DNA of 12,081 bases from Clostridiales bacterium (GTDB lineage Bacteria; Bacillota; Clostridia; Lachnospirales; Anaerotignaceae). Each line of letters starts with the position of its first letter. Position 1 is the first letter of the stretch. A program made the translations under genes and the position numbers. The notes beneath the pieces are model-generated. The model was not told where the DNA came from. It was given only the letters and a program-made list of their open reading frames with translations, and made no database searches. Below are positions 1-7,278 of the stretch, in pieces. Location of the stretch: assembly GCA_021202325.1 (NCBI GenBank), contig JAJQDF010000308.1:1-12081 (forward strand). The letters are read 5' to 3'.

Positions 1-73
1 TAAGTAAAGTATTTTAGAATCAGACAGCAGGATATGACAAAACTTAAATATACTTAATTAGGAGGAAGCATAT

Positions 74-829
74 ATGAAAAGATTCTTTGGCAGAAAACCG
101 GCAATGACACTTGCGGTAATTTTCGCCTGTGCAGGCTTGACCGCAGGATGCTCGAGCGCCGATGATACTGAAGAAGAAACAGATGAAATCGTTGAAGTTG
201 AGGAAGCAGAAGATGAGGATACGGATGAAACCGAAGTTCAAGAAAACATGGTGGGAGCGGTCAGCTACATCGGTTCATCTTACATAAGTGTCGAAATTTA
301 TACAAGCGATGATGAAATAGAAAATTATGCTATTTTGGACTCAAGCACTCTTACATTGACTGAGGATGCAGCCAGCATTACAACGGATGATGATACTGAG
401 TATTATAGAGCAGCAAAGGGATTGCTTATACCTATAGAAAGGGATGACATAGAAAAAGAAAATATGATTGCTTCTGTGACAACTGAGGATGGTGTACATC
501 AGATGATCTTACTGGATACAGAAATAAGCGAGGAAACTGAGGCTAAGGTTGCCGAGGTTGCAGAAGTTACGAATGACAGTATTTCTCTTACGTTGTATTC
601 ATATATAGGTGAAGATGAAGAATCAGCAATTGTAATAGATATTTCCCAATATGAGGCTTCAGAAGATACAGAAGAATATATAATTCCTGATGAGGCAGAA
701 TTTTTATTAGCTGAGGATGGTTATGCTTCTGAGGGTGAAGCTTCTGAAATAGAAGTCGGCGATATAATTGTTATATATACCGATGCTAACGGTGGTACAA
801 CAATCATTGTTTATAACAGTGTTGAATAA
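74..829 (+). CDS. Acidic, internally duplicated lipoprotein of unknown function
   Basis: A 251-residue predicted lipoprotein that I cannot assign to a named family. The N-terminus is a type II signal peptide: basic residues (KRFFGRK), a hydrophobic stretch at about 10-21, and lipobox LTAGC at 22-26, so Cys26 should be lipidated and anchored to the outer face of the membrane. A very acidic linker follows, with 18 of residues 30-57 being Asp or Glu. The rest reads as two related, beta-rich halves, about 60-149 and 160-248. Each begins with a V-x-x-V/I strand pattern, has an acidic TEY/EEY segment in the middle, and ends in a hydrophobic strand pair (HQMILLD and TTIIVYN). The start is supported by AGGAGGA at 60-66, 7 bases upstream. 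A hairpin terminator follows the gene. A function tied to the downstream ABC operon is only inferred from proximity and shared acidity. I am sure of the coding call and of export, not of the role. Confidence 0.85.
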   Translation: MKRFFGRKPAMTLAVIFACAGLTAGCSSADDTEEETDEIVEVEEAEDEDTDETEVQENMVGAVSYIGSSYISVEIYTSDDEIENYAILDSSTLTLTEDAASITTDDDTEYYRAAKGLLIPIERDDIEKENMIASVTTEDGVHQMILLDTEISEETEAKVAEVAEVTNDSISLTLYSYIGEDEESAIVIDISQYEASEDTEEYIIPDEAEFLLAEDGYASEGEASEIEVGDIIVIYTDANGGTTIIVYNSVE

Positions 830-841
830 TATATCTATGAC

Positions 842-878
842 AAAACAGATAAGGCGGCTGTTAAAGCTGCCCTGTTTT
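842..878 (+). terminator. Hairpin terminator (possible attenuator) after the lipoprotein gene
   Basis: An outer stem AAAACAG (842-848) pairs with CTGTTTT (872-878). An inner stem GGCGGCT (853-859) pairs with AGCTGCC (865-871) through one G-U pair, closing a GTTAA loop. ATAA at 849-852 is a bulge. The 3' arm ends in TTTTAT, as in an intrinsic terminator. It sits only 22 bases before the ribosome binding site of the ABC ATPase gene, and no convincing sigma-A promoter fits between them. It may therefore allow partial readthrough rather than fully separate the two units. Confidence 0.75.
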
Positions 879-900
879 ATGTTATTAGATAACTTTAAAT

Positions 901-907
901 GAGGAGG
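901..907 (+). promoter_or_regulatory. Ribosome binding site that fixes the ABC ATPase start at 914
   Basis: GAGGAGG lies 6 bases before the ATG at 914. An in-frame ATG at 899 would place this Shine-Dalgarno sequence inside the coding region, has no site of its own, and would add MRRLT before the normal ABC start (MISVEHLTKCYG). The 914 start is therefore preferred. Confidence 0.85.
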
Positions 908-913
908 CTGACT

Positions 914-1894
914 ATGATATCAGTTGAACACTTAACTAAATGCTATGGGGATTTTACAGCCGTTGATGATTTGTCATTCGAGATAGGCGAAGGCCATGTT
1001 TACGGCTTTCTTGGACCAAACGGAGCAGGAAAATCAACGACAATGAATATTATGACAGGGTGTTTGTCGGCTACGGAAGGTACTGTAAAAATAGACGGCT
1101 ATGATATTTTTGACGATGCGGATAAAGCCAAAAAGCTTATAGGCTATTTGCCTGAACAGCCGCCGCTTTATATGAACGAGACTCCAAAGGAGTACCTGAG
1201 ATTTGTAGGAGAGGCAAAGGGACTCAGAGGAGCGGAACTGGACAAACAGATTGAAGAGGTAATAGAGCAGACCAAAATTGAGGATGTTGAAAACAAGCGT
1301 ATTGCCGCACTGTCAAAAGGCTATAAGCAGAGGGTGGGAATCGCCCAGGCTCTTCTTGGTAATCCGAAGGTTATTATACTTGATGAGCCTACAGTCGGTC
1401 TAGATCCCATTCAGATAATAGAAATAAGGGATCTTATAAAGGAGCTTGGCAAAACCCATACGGTTATTTTCAGCTCTCATATACTTTCCGAGGTTCAGAC
1501 CATATGCGACAGAATATTAATTATTGCCCACGGAAAGCTGATAGCATTTGATGAGCCCGATAATCTGGAAAAGAGTATGATGACTCCCAATGAAATAACA
1601 TTAACAACAGATGCGGCGGCCTGTGATGCCAAGAATATATTATCGGCTGTAGAACATATTACCGAGATTAGCCTTGACAGCAAAGACGGCCAATTTACCG
1701 TACTTAAAGTAAACACGGACAGCGACGATATATATGCGGTTTCAAAGGATATATTCTTTGCATTTGCTTCCAACAATACGGCACTTCTTGAGATGTCGCT
1801 TAAGAAAGCAAACCTTGAGGATATATTTATCGAGCTTACCGAAAACAGCGCCGCTGATGCTGAAGAAGTAGAATATGAGGAGGACGAAGAATGA
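914..1894 (+). CDS. ABC transporter ATP-binding protein, GldA/CcmA-like
   Basis: A 326-residue cytoplasmic ATPase that powers the ABC-2 permease encoded next to it. All nucleotide-binding motifs are intact: Walker A GPNGAGKS at 34-41, Q-loop Gln82 in YLPEQPPLY, signature LSKGYKQR at 133-140, Walker B VIILDEP at 153-159, D-loop GLD at 162-164 and switch His189. The ATPase core is followed by a region of about 100 residues with the layout common in multidrug or Gld-type ABC-2 ATPases. The protein ends in a highly acidic tail (AEEVEYEEDEE). The codons of that tail contain AGGAGG (1878-1883), the ribosome binding site of the next gene, whose ATG overlaps this stop as ATGA. The partners (permease, GldG-like, DUF4340) point to a Gld-type envelope complex rather than a drug exporter. 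The substrate is unknown. Confidence 0.95.
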   Translation: MISVEHLTKCYGDFTAVDDLSFEIGEGHVYGFLGPNGAGKSTTMNIMTGCLSATEGTVKIDGYDIFDDADKAKKLIGYLPEQPPLYMNETPKEYLRFVGEAKGLRGAELDKQIEEVIEQTKIEDVENKRIAALSKGYKQRVGIAQALLGNPKVIILDEPTVGLDPIQIIEIRDLIKELGKTHTVIFSSHILSEVQTICDRILIIAHGKLIAFDEPDNLEKSMMTPNEITLTTDAAACDAKNILSAVEHITEISLDSKDGQFTVLKVNTDSDDIYAVSKDIFFAFASNNTALLEMSLKKANLEDIFIELTENSAADAEEVEYEEDEE

Positions 1895-2754
1895 TTGCGG
1901 TATTAAAACATGAATTGAGAACATATTTTCATTCTTTGACAGCCTATGTATTCGGCGTATTTCTGCTTGCCTTTATAGGCATAGGCGCCATGATGTACAA
2001 CATACAGGCGGCTGTGAGCAATTTTGAGTATGTATTAAGCTTTGGATGTCTTGTTTTTGTAGTAATAGTACCCATACTTACGATGAGGGTTATTGCCGAG
2101 GAAAGGAAGCAGAAAACCGACCAGCTTTTGTATTCGCTGCCCATAACTTCACTTCAGGTAATTATGGGAAAATTCCTTGCACTGCTTGTGGTTTATCTCG
2201 TACCGTTATGCATTATATGCATGTATCCGCTTATATTTGCACAGTACGGCGATGTATATCTGCTTACATCCTATGGTTCAATATTGGCGTTCTTCATAAT
2301 GGGAGCGGCGCTCATTGCCATCGGAGTGTTCATATCATCGCTGACAGATAACCAAGGATTTGCGGCAGGAATAGGAATAGCTGTTATACTGCTCAATTAT
2401 TATAGTGTCAGTCTTTCGGAGTATGTTTCATCGACTGCCTTCGGCTCATTTGTGTCGCTTATGGTAATCATATTCCTTATAGGAGTAGTAATAAAAACAT
2501 TGACAAAAAACTTCAATTTAGCCTATGCCATATGTTTCGCAATGGCAGTAATTATGTGCATAGTATATATAGTTGACACAACGGCATTTGAAGGACTTTT
2601 GCCAAGCATAATGTCAAAGCTGTCGCTCTTTGAAAGATTCTATTCGTTTGTAAACGGAGTATTTGATTTGACAGGAATTGTTTATTATATCACGGTGATT
2701 GTATTCTTTTTGTTCTTATCTGTGCAGTCACTTGAAAAGAGGAGGTACAACTGA
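1891..2754 (+). CDS. ABC-2 type permease, GldF-like
   Basis: A 287-residue integral membrane protein and the likely translocation subunit partnering the ATPase upstream. Seven to eight hydrophobic segments are visible, at about 17-36, 48-68, 95-115, 128-150, 156-174, 187-202, 209-228 and 260-279. The cytoplasmic loop after the second segment (RVIAEERKQKTDQLLYSLPI, residues 66-85) is the hallmark of this ABC-2 subfamily, where it contacts the ATPase. The C-terminal ERFYSFVNGVFDLTGIVYY region, followed by a last helix and a short basic end (LEKRRYN), matches the GldF-type pattern. The start overlaps the ATPase stop by 4 bases, with AGGAGG 7 bases upstream. The last Arg-Arg codons (AGG AGG, 2740-2745) are the ribosome binding site of the next gene. 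The transported substrate cannot be read from the sequence. Confidence 0.93.
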   Translation: MIAVLKHELRTYFHSLTAYVFGVFLLAFIGIGAMMYNIQAAVSNFEYVLSFGCLVFVVIVPILTMRVIAEERKQKTDQLLYSLPITSLQVIMGKFLALLVVYLVPLCIICMYPLIFAQYGDVYLLTSYGSILAFFIMGAALIAIGVFISSLTDNQGFAAGIGIAVILLNYYSVSLSEYVSSTAFGSFVSLMVIIFLIGVVIKTLTKNFNLAYAICFAMAVIMCIVYIVDTTAFEGLLPSIMSKLSLFERFYSFVNGVFDLTGIVYYITVIVFFLFLSVQSLEKRRYN

Positions 2755-4193
2755 TGAAAAAATTGAATTTGTTTAATGCCTCCGACGAAAAGCAAAGCAG
2801 CAAAATAGCCTTTAAAGGCGGAGCATATTCGCTGATAGTAACTGCCATAGTACTGGCAATTGTTATTGTGGTAAATGTCCTTGCCTCAGCGCTGCCGTCT
2901 TCCGTTACAAAATTGGATATAAGCTCTTCAAAGCTGTATTCCATAACAAGCAACACCAAGGCCGTAGTTAACGCCCTGGAGGATGACGTCACTATTTACT
3001 GGATTGTGCAAAGCGGTGAAGAGGACGATGTTATAGAAAATCTTCTTAGTAAATACGACAGCCTTTCTGACCACATTGAGGTTGTGAAGAAAAATCCGGA
3101 TGTCTATCCGACATTTGCCGAACAGTATACAAACGAAACTGTTCAAAACAACAGCTTGGTTGTTGAATGCGGCGACCGAAGCAGATTTATAAACTATGAC
3201 GACATTTATATTTATGACTCATACTATGATTCATCCTTCGACGGCGAGGGAGCCATAACATCTGCCATAGACTATGTTGTAAATGAGGAACTGCCGAAGC
3301 TGTACGTCCTTGAAGGACACGGCGAGGCCGAACTGCCGGAGACTTTCAGTGACCAGGTCGAAAAAGAAAATATTGAGGTATATACGCTCTCTCTTCTGAC
3401 TGTGGACTCTATTCCTGAGGATGCGGACTGCGTAATGATATATGCTCCATCCAGTGATATTTCCGAAGAAGAGAAGGAAATACTGAGCGACTATGTAGCC
3501 GATGGCGGAAAGCTTCTTATTATGGCAGGACTTACCGTAGACGGAGAACTTGAAAATCTGTACAGCATACTTAGTGATTACGGCGTAGAGGCCTGCGACG
3601 GCATAGTAATTGAGGGAGACAGATCCCACTATGCATTCCAGCAGCCGTATATACTGCTTCCGGATATGGAATCTGACGATATTACCAATTCGCTTATTGA
3701 GGAAAACTATCTTACCGTAGTGCCCATTGCCCAGGGACTTACAGTTACAGACGATACTAACGGTGCAGAGGTAACGGAGCTTCTTACAACATCATCCCAG
3801 TCATTCAGTAAGGCTGACGGCTATTACATTTCCACATACGAGAAGGAAGAGGACGACATCGACGGACCGTTTGCGGTAGCGGTTAAAATAGAGAACGACA
3901 ATGATGGACAGATAGTCTGGATTTCATCTTCAAACTTCATTGACGATTTGTATAACTCATATTCGTCGGGAGCAAATATGGACATGACCATGAATTCACT
4001 GGCATCGCTGATTGGCGAAAGCGAAGCAATGGCGATAAGAAGCAAGTCGCTGAATTATAACTATCTAACAATAAGCGATTCTACGGCTTCTGTGCTGAAA
4101 ACATTTATGATAGGAGTATTTCCGCTTGTATATTTGGGTGTAGGCATAGGCGTTGTGCTTAGAAGAAGGAGGAAGCAGAATGAAGCGAGCTAA
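2754..4193 (+). CDS. GldG-like ABC transporter auxiliary protein
   Basis: A 479-residue membrane protein with one transmembrane helix at each end (about 25-46 and 450-469) and a large extracytoplasmic domain between them. This is the architecture of GldG-type ABC auxiliary subunits (ABC_transp_aux family). Family-like features include the segment just after the first helix (KLDISSSKLYSITSNTKAVV, 53-72), the strand YVLEGHGEAELP with GHGE at 188-191, and DYVADGGKLLIMAG at 246-259. The last two lie in a Rossmann-like fold also seen in intraflagellar-transport IFT52-like domains. A basic stop-transfer run (RRRRK, 470-474) follows the last helix, which places the C-terminus in the cytoplasm. The gene shares one base with the permease stop. 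In gliding Bacteroidetes, GldA, GldF and GldG form one ABC complex. No gliding function should be assumed here. The exported domain is noticeably acidic. Confidence 0.9.
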   Translation: MKKLNLFNASDEKQSSKIAFKGGAYSLIVTAIVLAIVIVVNVLASALPSSVTKLDISSSKLYSITSNTKAVVNALEDDVTIYWIVQSGEEDDVIENLLSKYDSLSDHIEVVKKNPDVYPTFAEQYTNETVQNNSLVVECGDRSRFINYDDIYIYDSYYDSSFDGEGAITSAIDYVVNEELPKLYVLEGHGEAELPETFSDQVEKENIEVYTLSLLTVDSIPEDADCVMIYAPSSDISEEEKEILSDYVADGGKLLIMAGLTVDGELENLYSILSDYGVEACDGIVIEGDRSHYAFQQPYILLPDMESDDITNSLIEENYLTVVPIAQGLTVTDDTNGAEVTELLTTSSQSFSKADGYYISTYEKEEDDIDGPFAVAVKIENDNDGQIVWISSSNFIDDLYNSYSSGANMDMTMNSLASLIGESEAMAIRSKSLNYNYLTISDSTASVLKTFMIGVFPLVYLGVGIGVVLRRRRKQNEAS

Positions 4194-5577
4194 AAGAATT
4201 TATATACTGCTGATAGTATTGGCTGTTGTCTGTGCCGCAACATTTGCAGTAATGCAGATGGAGGAATACAAGGAAAAAATAAATAACACTGACGAAATAA
4301 TACTTGCAATATCAGCTGATTCGGTTACGGCACTGTCATGGGAATATGATTCCGAGTCTATATCGCTGCATAAGGATGAGGGCTGGATATATGATGATGA
4401 CGAGACTTTCCCTGTTGACGATGATTTGGTAAATGAACTGCTTGAACAATTTGAGGAATTCGGCGCATCATTTATCATTGAGGAGGTAGAGGATTACAGC
4501 CAATACGGCCTTGATGATCCAGAATGCACCATTTGGATTGAAACTGAGGATGATAGCTACGAGATAATTGTGGGCGATTACAGCAACATGGATTCTCAGA
4601 GGTATGTTTCCATAGGAGACGGAAATGCCTATCTTGTAAGCACCGATCCCATGGATACCTTCGAAATAACAATAGAAGATTTAATCAAAAATGACGATAC
4701 ACCTTCCTTTGACAGCGTAACGGAAATAAGCTTTGAGGGAGAGGAAAACTACACGATAGTCTATGAGGAGGAAAGTGAAAATACATACTGCGAAAGCGAT
4801 GTTTACTTTGCCGAAATAGGCGGAGAGAGCAAACCCCTCGATACAACAAAGGTCAATAGCTATATCAACAACATACGTTATCTGAATCTCAGCGATTATA
4901 TGACATATAATGCCGATGAAGCCGACTTGAGCGAGTACGGTTTGGATGATCCGGAGCTTACAATAACTATAGATTATACCTATGAGGATGAGGACGGCGA
5001 AGAAGTATCAGATACATTTGTAATGACTGTAAGCCGAGATCCTGAGGAAATAACGGCGGCCGAAGAAAGTGATGAAGACGAGGATACGACAGTTACGGCC
5101 TATGTAAGGATAGGAGAATCACAGTTTGTTTATAAGGTTTCTTCTGCCGCATATGAAGAGCTTATGGCGGCATCCTATGACGACCTTCGCCATTCAGAGG
5201 TGCTTACAGCCGACTTTGACGGCATCTATCAGATAGATATTTTCCTTGAGGGAAGCGTATACTCGATAACTTCCGAAGGAGAAAGCGGTGACTATACCTA
5301 TTATTACGAGGATGAGGAGCTTGATATGTCCGATTTGACCGATGCGATTGAAAGCCTGACGGCAAGCTCATTCACTGATGAGGAGCCCACCGAGAAAGAG
5401 GAAATAAGCTTGACGGTATATCTGGATAACGAAAACTATCCTAAGATATTGATTGAACTTTACCGCTATGACGGAAGCTATTGCCTTGCTATGGTGGATA
5501 GAGAGCCTGTATCTCTTGTAAAGAGGTCAAGTGTAGTTGACTTGATTGAGGCTGTTAATTCGATAGTTCTTTCATAA
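4180..5577 (+). CDS. Membrane-anchored DUF4340-type protein
   Basis: A 465-residue protein with a short basic N-terminus, one transmembrane helix at about 7-25 and a long extracytoplasmic region. Two copies of a YGLDDPE motif (109-115 and 253-259) each head a beta-rich section ending in a conserved-looking RYVSIGDGNAYLV or YVRIGESQFVYKV pattern. This fits duplicated DUF4340 modules. The domain has no known activity and commonly sits beside GldG-like genes. The region is strongly acidic: 21 of residues 41-110 are Asp or Glu by hand count. The start at 4180 is chosen because AGGAGG (4167-4172) lies 7 bases upstream. An in-frame ATG at 4153 would put that site inside the gene and prepend MCLEEGGSR before the membrane helix. 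The gene overlaps the GldG-like gene by 14 bases, so translation is probably coupled. It ends the operon at a strong hairpin. Confidence 0.87.
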   Translation: MKRAKRIYILLIVLAVVCAATFAVMQMEEYKEKINNTDEIILAISADSVTALSWEYDSESISLHKDEGWIYDDDETFPVDDDLVNELLEQFEEFGASFIIEEVEDYSQYGLDDPECTIWIETEDDSYEIIVGDYSNMDSQRYVSIGDGNAYLVSTDPMDTFEITIEDLIKNDDTPSFDSVTEISFEGEENYTIVYEEESENTYCESDVYFAEIGGESKPLDTTKVNSYINNIRYLNLSDYMTYNADEADLSEYGLDDPELTITIDYTYEDEDGEEVSDTFVMTVSRDPEEITAAEESDEDEDTTVTAYVRIGESQFVYKVSSAAYEELMAASYDDLRHSEVLTADFDGIYQIDIFLEGSVYSITSEGESGDYTYYYEDEELDMSDLTDAIESLTASSFTDEEPTEKEEISLTVYLDNENYPKILIELYRYDGSYCLAMVDREPVSLVKRSSVVDLIEAVNSIVLS

Positions 5578-5597
5578 ACTAAATATAGTAATACATT

Positions 5598-5633
5598 AAT
5601 GGGAAGCCTGTTTGGACTTCCCATTGTTCTTTT
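5598..5633 (+). terminator. Intrinsic terminator ending the ABC/DUF4340 operon
   Basis: A perfect 9-base-pair stem pairs AATGGGAAG (5598-5606) with CTTCCCATT (5617-5625). It can be extended inside by CC/GG pairing across one bulged A, leaving a TGTTT loop. It is followed on the + strand by a T-rich tract (TGTTCTTTT). It lies in the 59-base gap between two convergent genes. On the - strand the bases after the stem are not a clean T-run, so termination of the flippase transcript here would be weaker. Confidence 0.88.
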
Positions 5634-5636
5634 CTG

Positions 5637-7154
5637 TTAATATCTAAGCCGTTTGATATCTTCTCTGCTGACGGCACCCATTGCGAATAGAAAAACTATG
5701 TACATAATAAGCATAAAGGCGGCTATCATCACATATACAGCCCTAGAGGGAACAAGGTAATTAAGCACGCATTTTGCCGTAAGTCCGCCTGCCGCCGCCG
5801 AAACCAGCGGCTTGAATACAAAGTTGGCGGCATTTAGTTTTGTGCCGGTAAGCTTTTTGACTTTGTATATGCTTAATGCGGTACACACGATAAGACTGGC
5901 GCACCATCCAGCTATGTAGGCATCTGTACCGTAGAGGGGCACAAGACAGCATATGAATATAATGTTTATAACCGATGATATTATATTGTTCCTGAATATG
6001 AATACGTGCTGGCCAAGGCCGTTAAGTATTCCCGACAGCACTATCTGCATATACAGCAGGGGACAGGCAGGAACAAGCTTTACAAGCAGGTCACCAAGCT
6101 CATATTTGTTATAGACCGCAACGGAAAGCTCATGGGGAAAGACTGCAAAAAGACAGGCTGTTCCTATGCCTATTATGGACGTAAACATTATTGTTAGGGA
6201 TACGGTTTCCGATATTTTTCTGTTGTTTCCAATGGCAGAGGCCTCTGTTATGGTGGGCACTAAGGCGGTTGCAACGGCAACAAGGAGTGCCGACGGTAAT
6301 TGTATCAACGGAATAGCCATACCGGTGAGATTACCGTAAATGCTCATGGCAGATTCGGCGCTTTCTCCGAAGGCCTGAAGCTTTTGAGGTATCAGTATGT
6401 TTTCGAAAGCTGAGAGCATAGAGGCGCTAACCCTTGCGGCCGCCAAGGGGACAGACATGGACAGCACCAATACTAAACATTTTGATGCTGACAAATCAGC
6501 TTTTTTTCTGTATTCCTGTTTGTTTTTGAATCCGTTATAGCTTATAATAGTAAAGATACAGGAGAAGGCCTCACCCAAAAGTACGCCGACAACGGCGGCC
6601 GCACAGGCGTATTCCAGACCTTTGGAAGAAAGCATTGGGGCTAGAACAAGTATGGAGGCTATTCTTACGCTTTGTTCCAATATTTGAGATGCTGCCGGTA
6701 TGGACTGCTGCTGAATACCGAGGAAATATCCTCTGACGCAGGAGCCGACAGCCATAAAGGGAACTGAAAAGGCCAATATTTTAAGCGAAACTGCCGTGCG
6801 GTAGTCCTTTATAATGCTTTCCGCAATAAAATCTGCACCGAAAAACAATGCGAGGGATACGGCAAGGCTGACGCCGATACATAGAAGCACTGCACTTATG
6901 ATTATCCGGCTTATGTTGGAATAATTGCCTTTTGCATTTTCTCTTGCAGTCAGCCTTGAAACGGTTGTGGAAAAGCCGGAGCTTGTAATGCTCCAGCTGA
7001 GCATATATATCGGCATAACAAGCTGATAAAGGCCGATTCCTTCCGAGCCTATGGCATCGGACATATATATTCTGTAGAAAAAGCCCATAACCCGGGTAAT
7101 GAGATTGGCGGCGGTAAGTATTGCTGTACCTCTCACTATGCTTTTTTTGTACAT
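5637..7154 (-). CDS. SpoVB-like polysaccharide/lipid II flippase family protein (MOP superfamily)
   Basis: A 505-residue polytopic membrane protein with about 14 hydrophobic segments along its whole length and a short basic C-terminus (EDIKRLRY). The opening (MYKKSIVRGTAILT, then ITRVMGFFYRIY and GSEGIGLYQL at 37-45) is characteristic of clostridial proteins annotated as stage V sporulation protein B or polysaccharide biosynthesis proteins. The length matches that family (about 500-520). Members move lipid-linked sugars such as peptidoglycan or spore-cortex precursors across the membrane. The exact substrate and any sporulation role here are inference. The start is supported by AGAGG on the - strand (7168-7164), 9 bases upstream of the ATG. 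It is the only - strand gene in the window, convergent with the DUF4340 gene and divergent from uvrC. I did not find a convincing - strand promoter in the shared intergenic region. Other members of the family, such as MurJ-type or teichoic or capsular flippases, remain possible. Confidence 0.88.
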   Translation of the reverse strand: MYKKSIVRGTAILTAANLITRVMGFFYRIYMSDAIGSEGIGLYQLVMPIYMLSWSITSSGFSTTVSRLTARENAKGNYSNISRIIISAVLLCIGVSLAVSLALFFGADFIAESIIKDYRTAVSLKILAFSVPFMAVGSCVRGYFLGIQQQSIPAASQILEQSVRIASILVLAPMLSSKGLEYACAAAVVGVLLGEAFSCIFTIISYNGFKNKQEYRKKADLSASKCLVLVLSMSVPLAAARVSASMLSAFENILIPQKLQAFGESAESAMSIYGNLTGMAIPLIQLPSALLVAVATALVPTITEASAIGNNRKISETVSLTIMFTSIIGIGTACLFAVFPHELSVAVYNKYELGDLLVKLVPACPLLYMQIVLSGILNGLGQHVFIFRNNIISSVINIIFICCLVPLYGTDAYIAGWCASLIVCTALSIYKVKKLTGTKLNAANFVFKPLVSAAAGGLTAKCVLNYLVPSRAVYVMIAAFMLIMYIVFLFAMGAVSREDIKRLRY

Positions 7155-7174
7155 GATGAAGAACCTCTAAAAGT

Positions 7175-7204
7175 TTTTCATTATTAGTCTATTTATGTTA
7201 TAAT
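7175..7204 (+). promoter_or_regulatory. Sigma-A type promoter with extended -10 for the uvrC operon
   Basis: A perfect -10 hexamer TATAAT (7199-7204) is preceded by TG one base away (7196-7197), an extended -10 element. A weak -35, TTTTCA (7175-7180), lies 18 bases upstream. Transcription would start near 7211, giving a leader of about 68 bases before uvrC. The promoter lies in the 124-base region shared with the divergent flippase gene. Confidence 0.7.
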
Positions 7205-7268
7205 ATAAAAATGATAATTGATTGGGCAGAAGCAGAACAAAAAATTTGACTGAATTTATATTCCCAAC

Positions 7269-7274
7269 AGGAGA
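7269..7274 (+). promoter_or_regulatory. Ribosome binding site that fixes the uvrC start at 7279
   Basis: AGGAGA lies 4 bases before the ATG at 7279. The reading frame is open upstream to a TTG at 7222, but that extension has no ribosome binding site. It would also add 19 residues before the usual UvrC N-terminus (MFDFSEELKKLPDKPGVY). Confidence 0.8.
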
Positions 7275-7278
7275 CAGT

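Noticed and set aside
49..54. TATACT as the -10 of a promoter for the lipoprotein gene
   Set aside because: No acceptable -35 lies 16-18 bases upstream, and the hexamer is very close to the ribosome binding site. The promoter may lie outside the window or use another sigma factor.
33..846. The 11-base string TATGACAAAAC occurs twice, at 33-43 and 836-846, upstream of two consecutive genes
   Set aside because: It looked like a shared -35 or operator site. The first copy has no properly spaced -10, and the second is part of the terminator stem. Two copies of an AT-rich 11-mer are not enough evidence.
5578..5636. Bidirectional terminator serving both convergent genes equally
   Set aside because: The stem is symmetric, but only the + strand side has a T-rich tract. 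The - strand side reads as mixed sequence, so I annotate it for the + strand only.
7246..7251. TTGACT as a second -35 for uvrC
   Set aside because: A -10 at normal spacing would fall on the uvrC ribosome binding site, which contains no TATAAT-like sequence.
7155..7278. Possible LexA/SOS box before uvrC
   Set aside because: GAAC occurs at 7161 and near 7235, but neither is followed by GTTC at the required spacing. No Gram-positive SOS box is supported.
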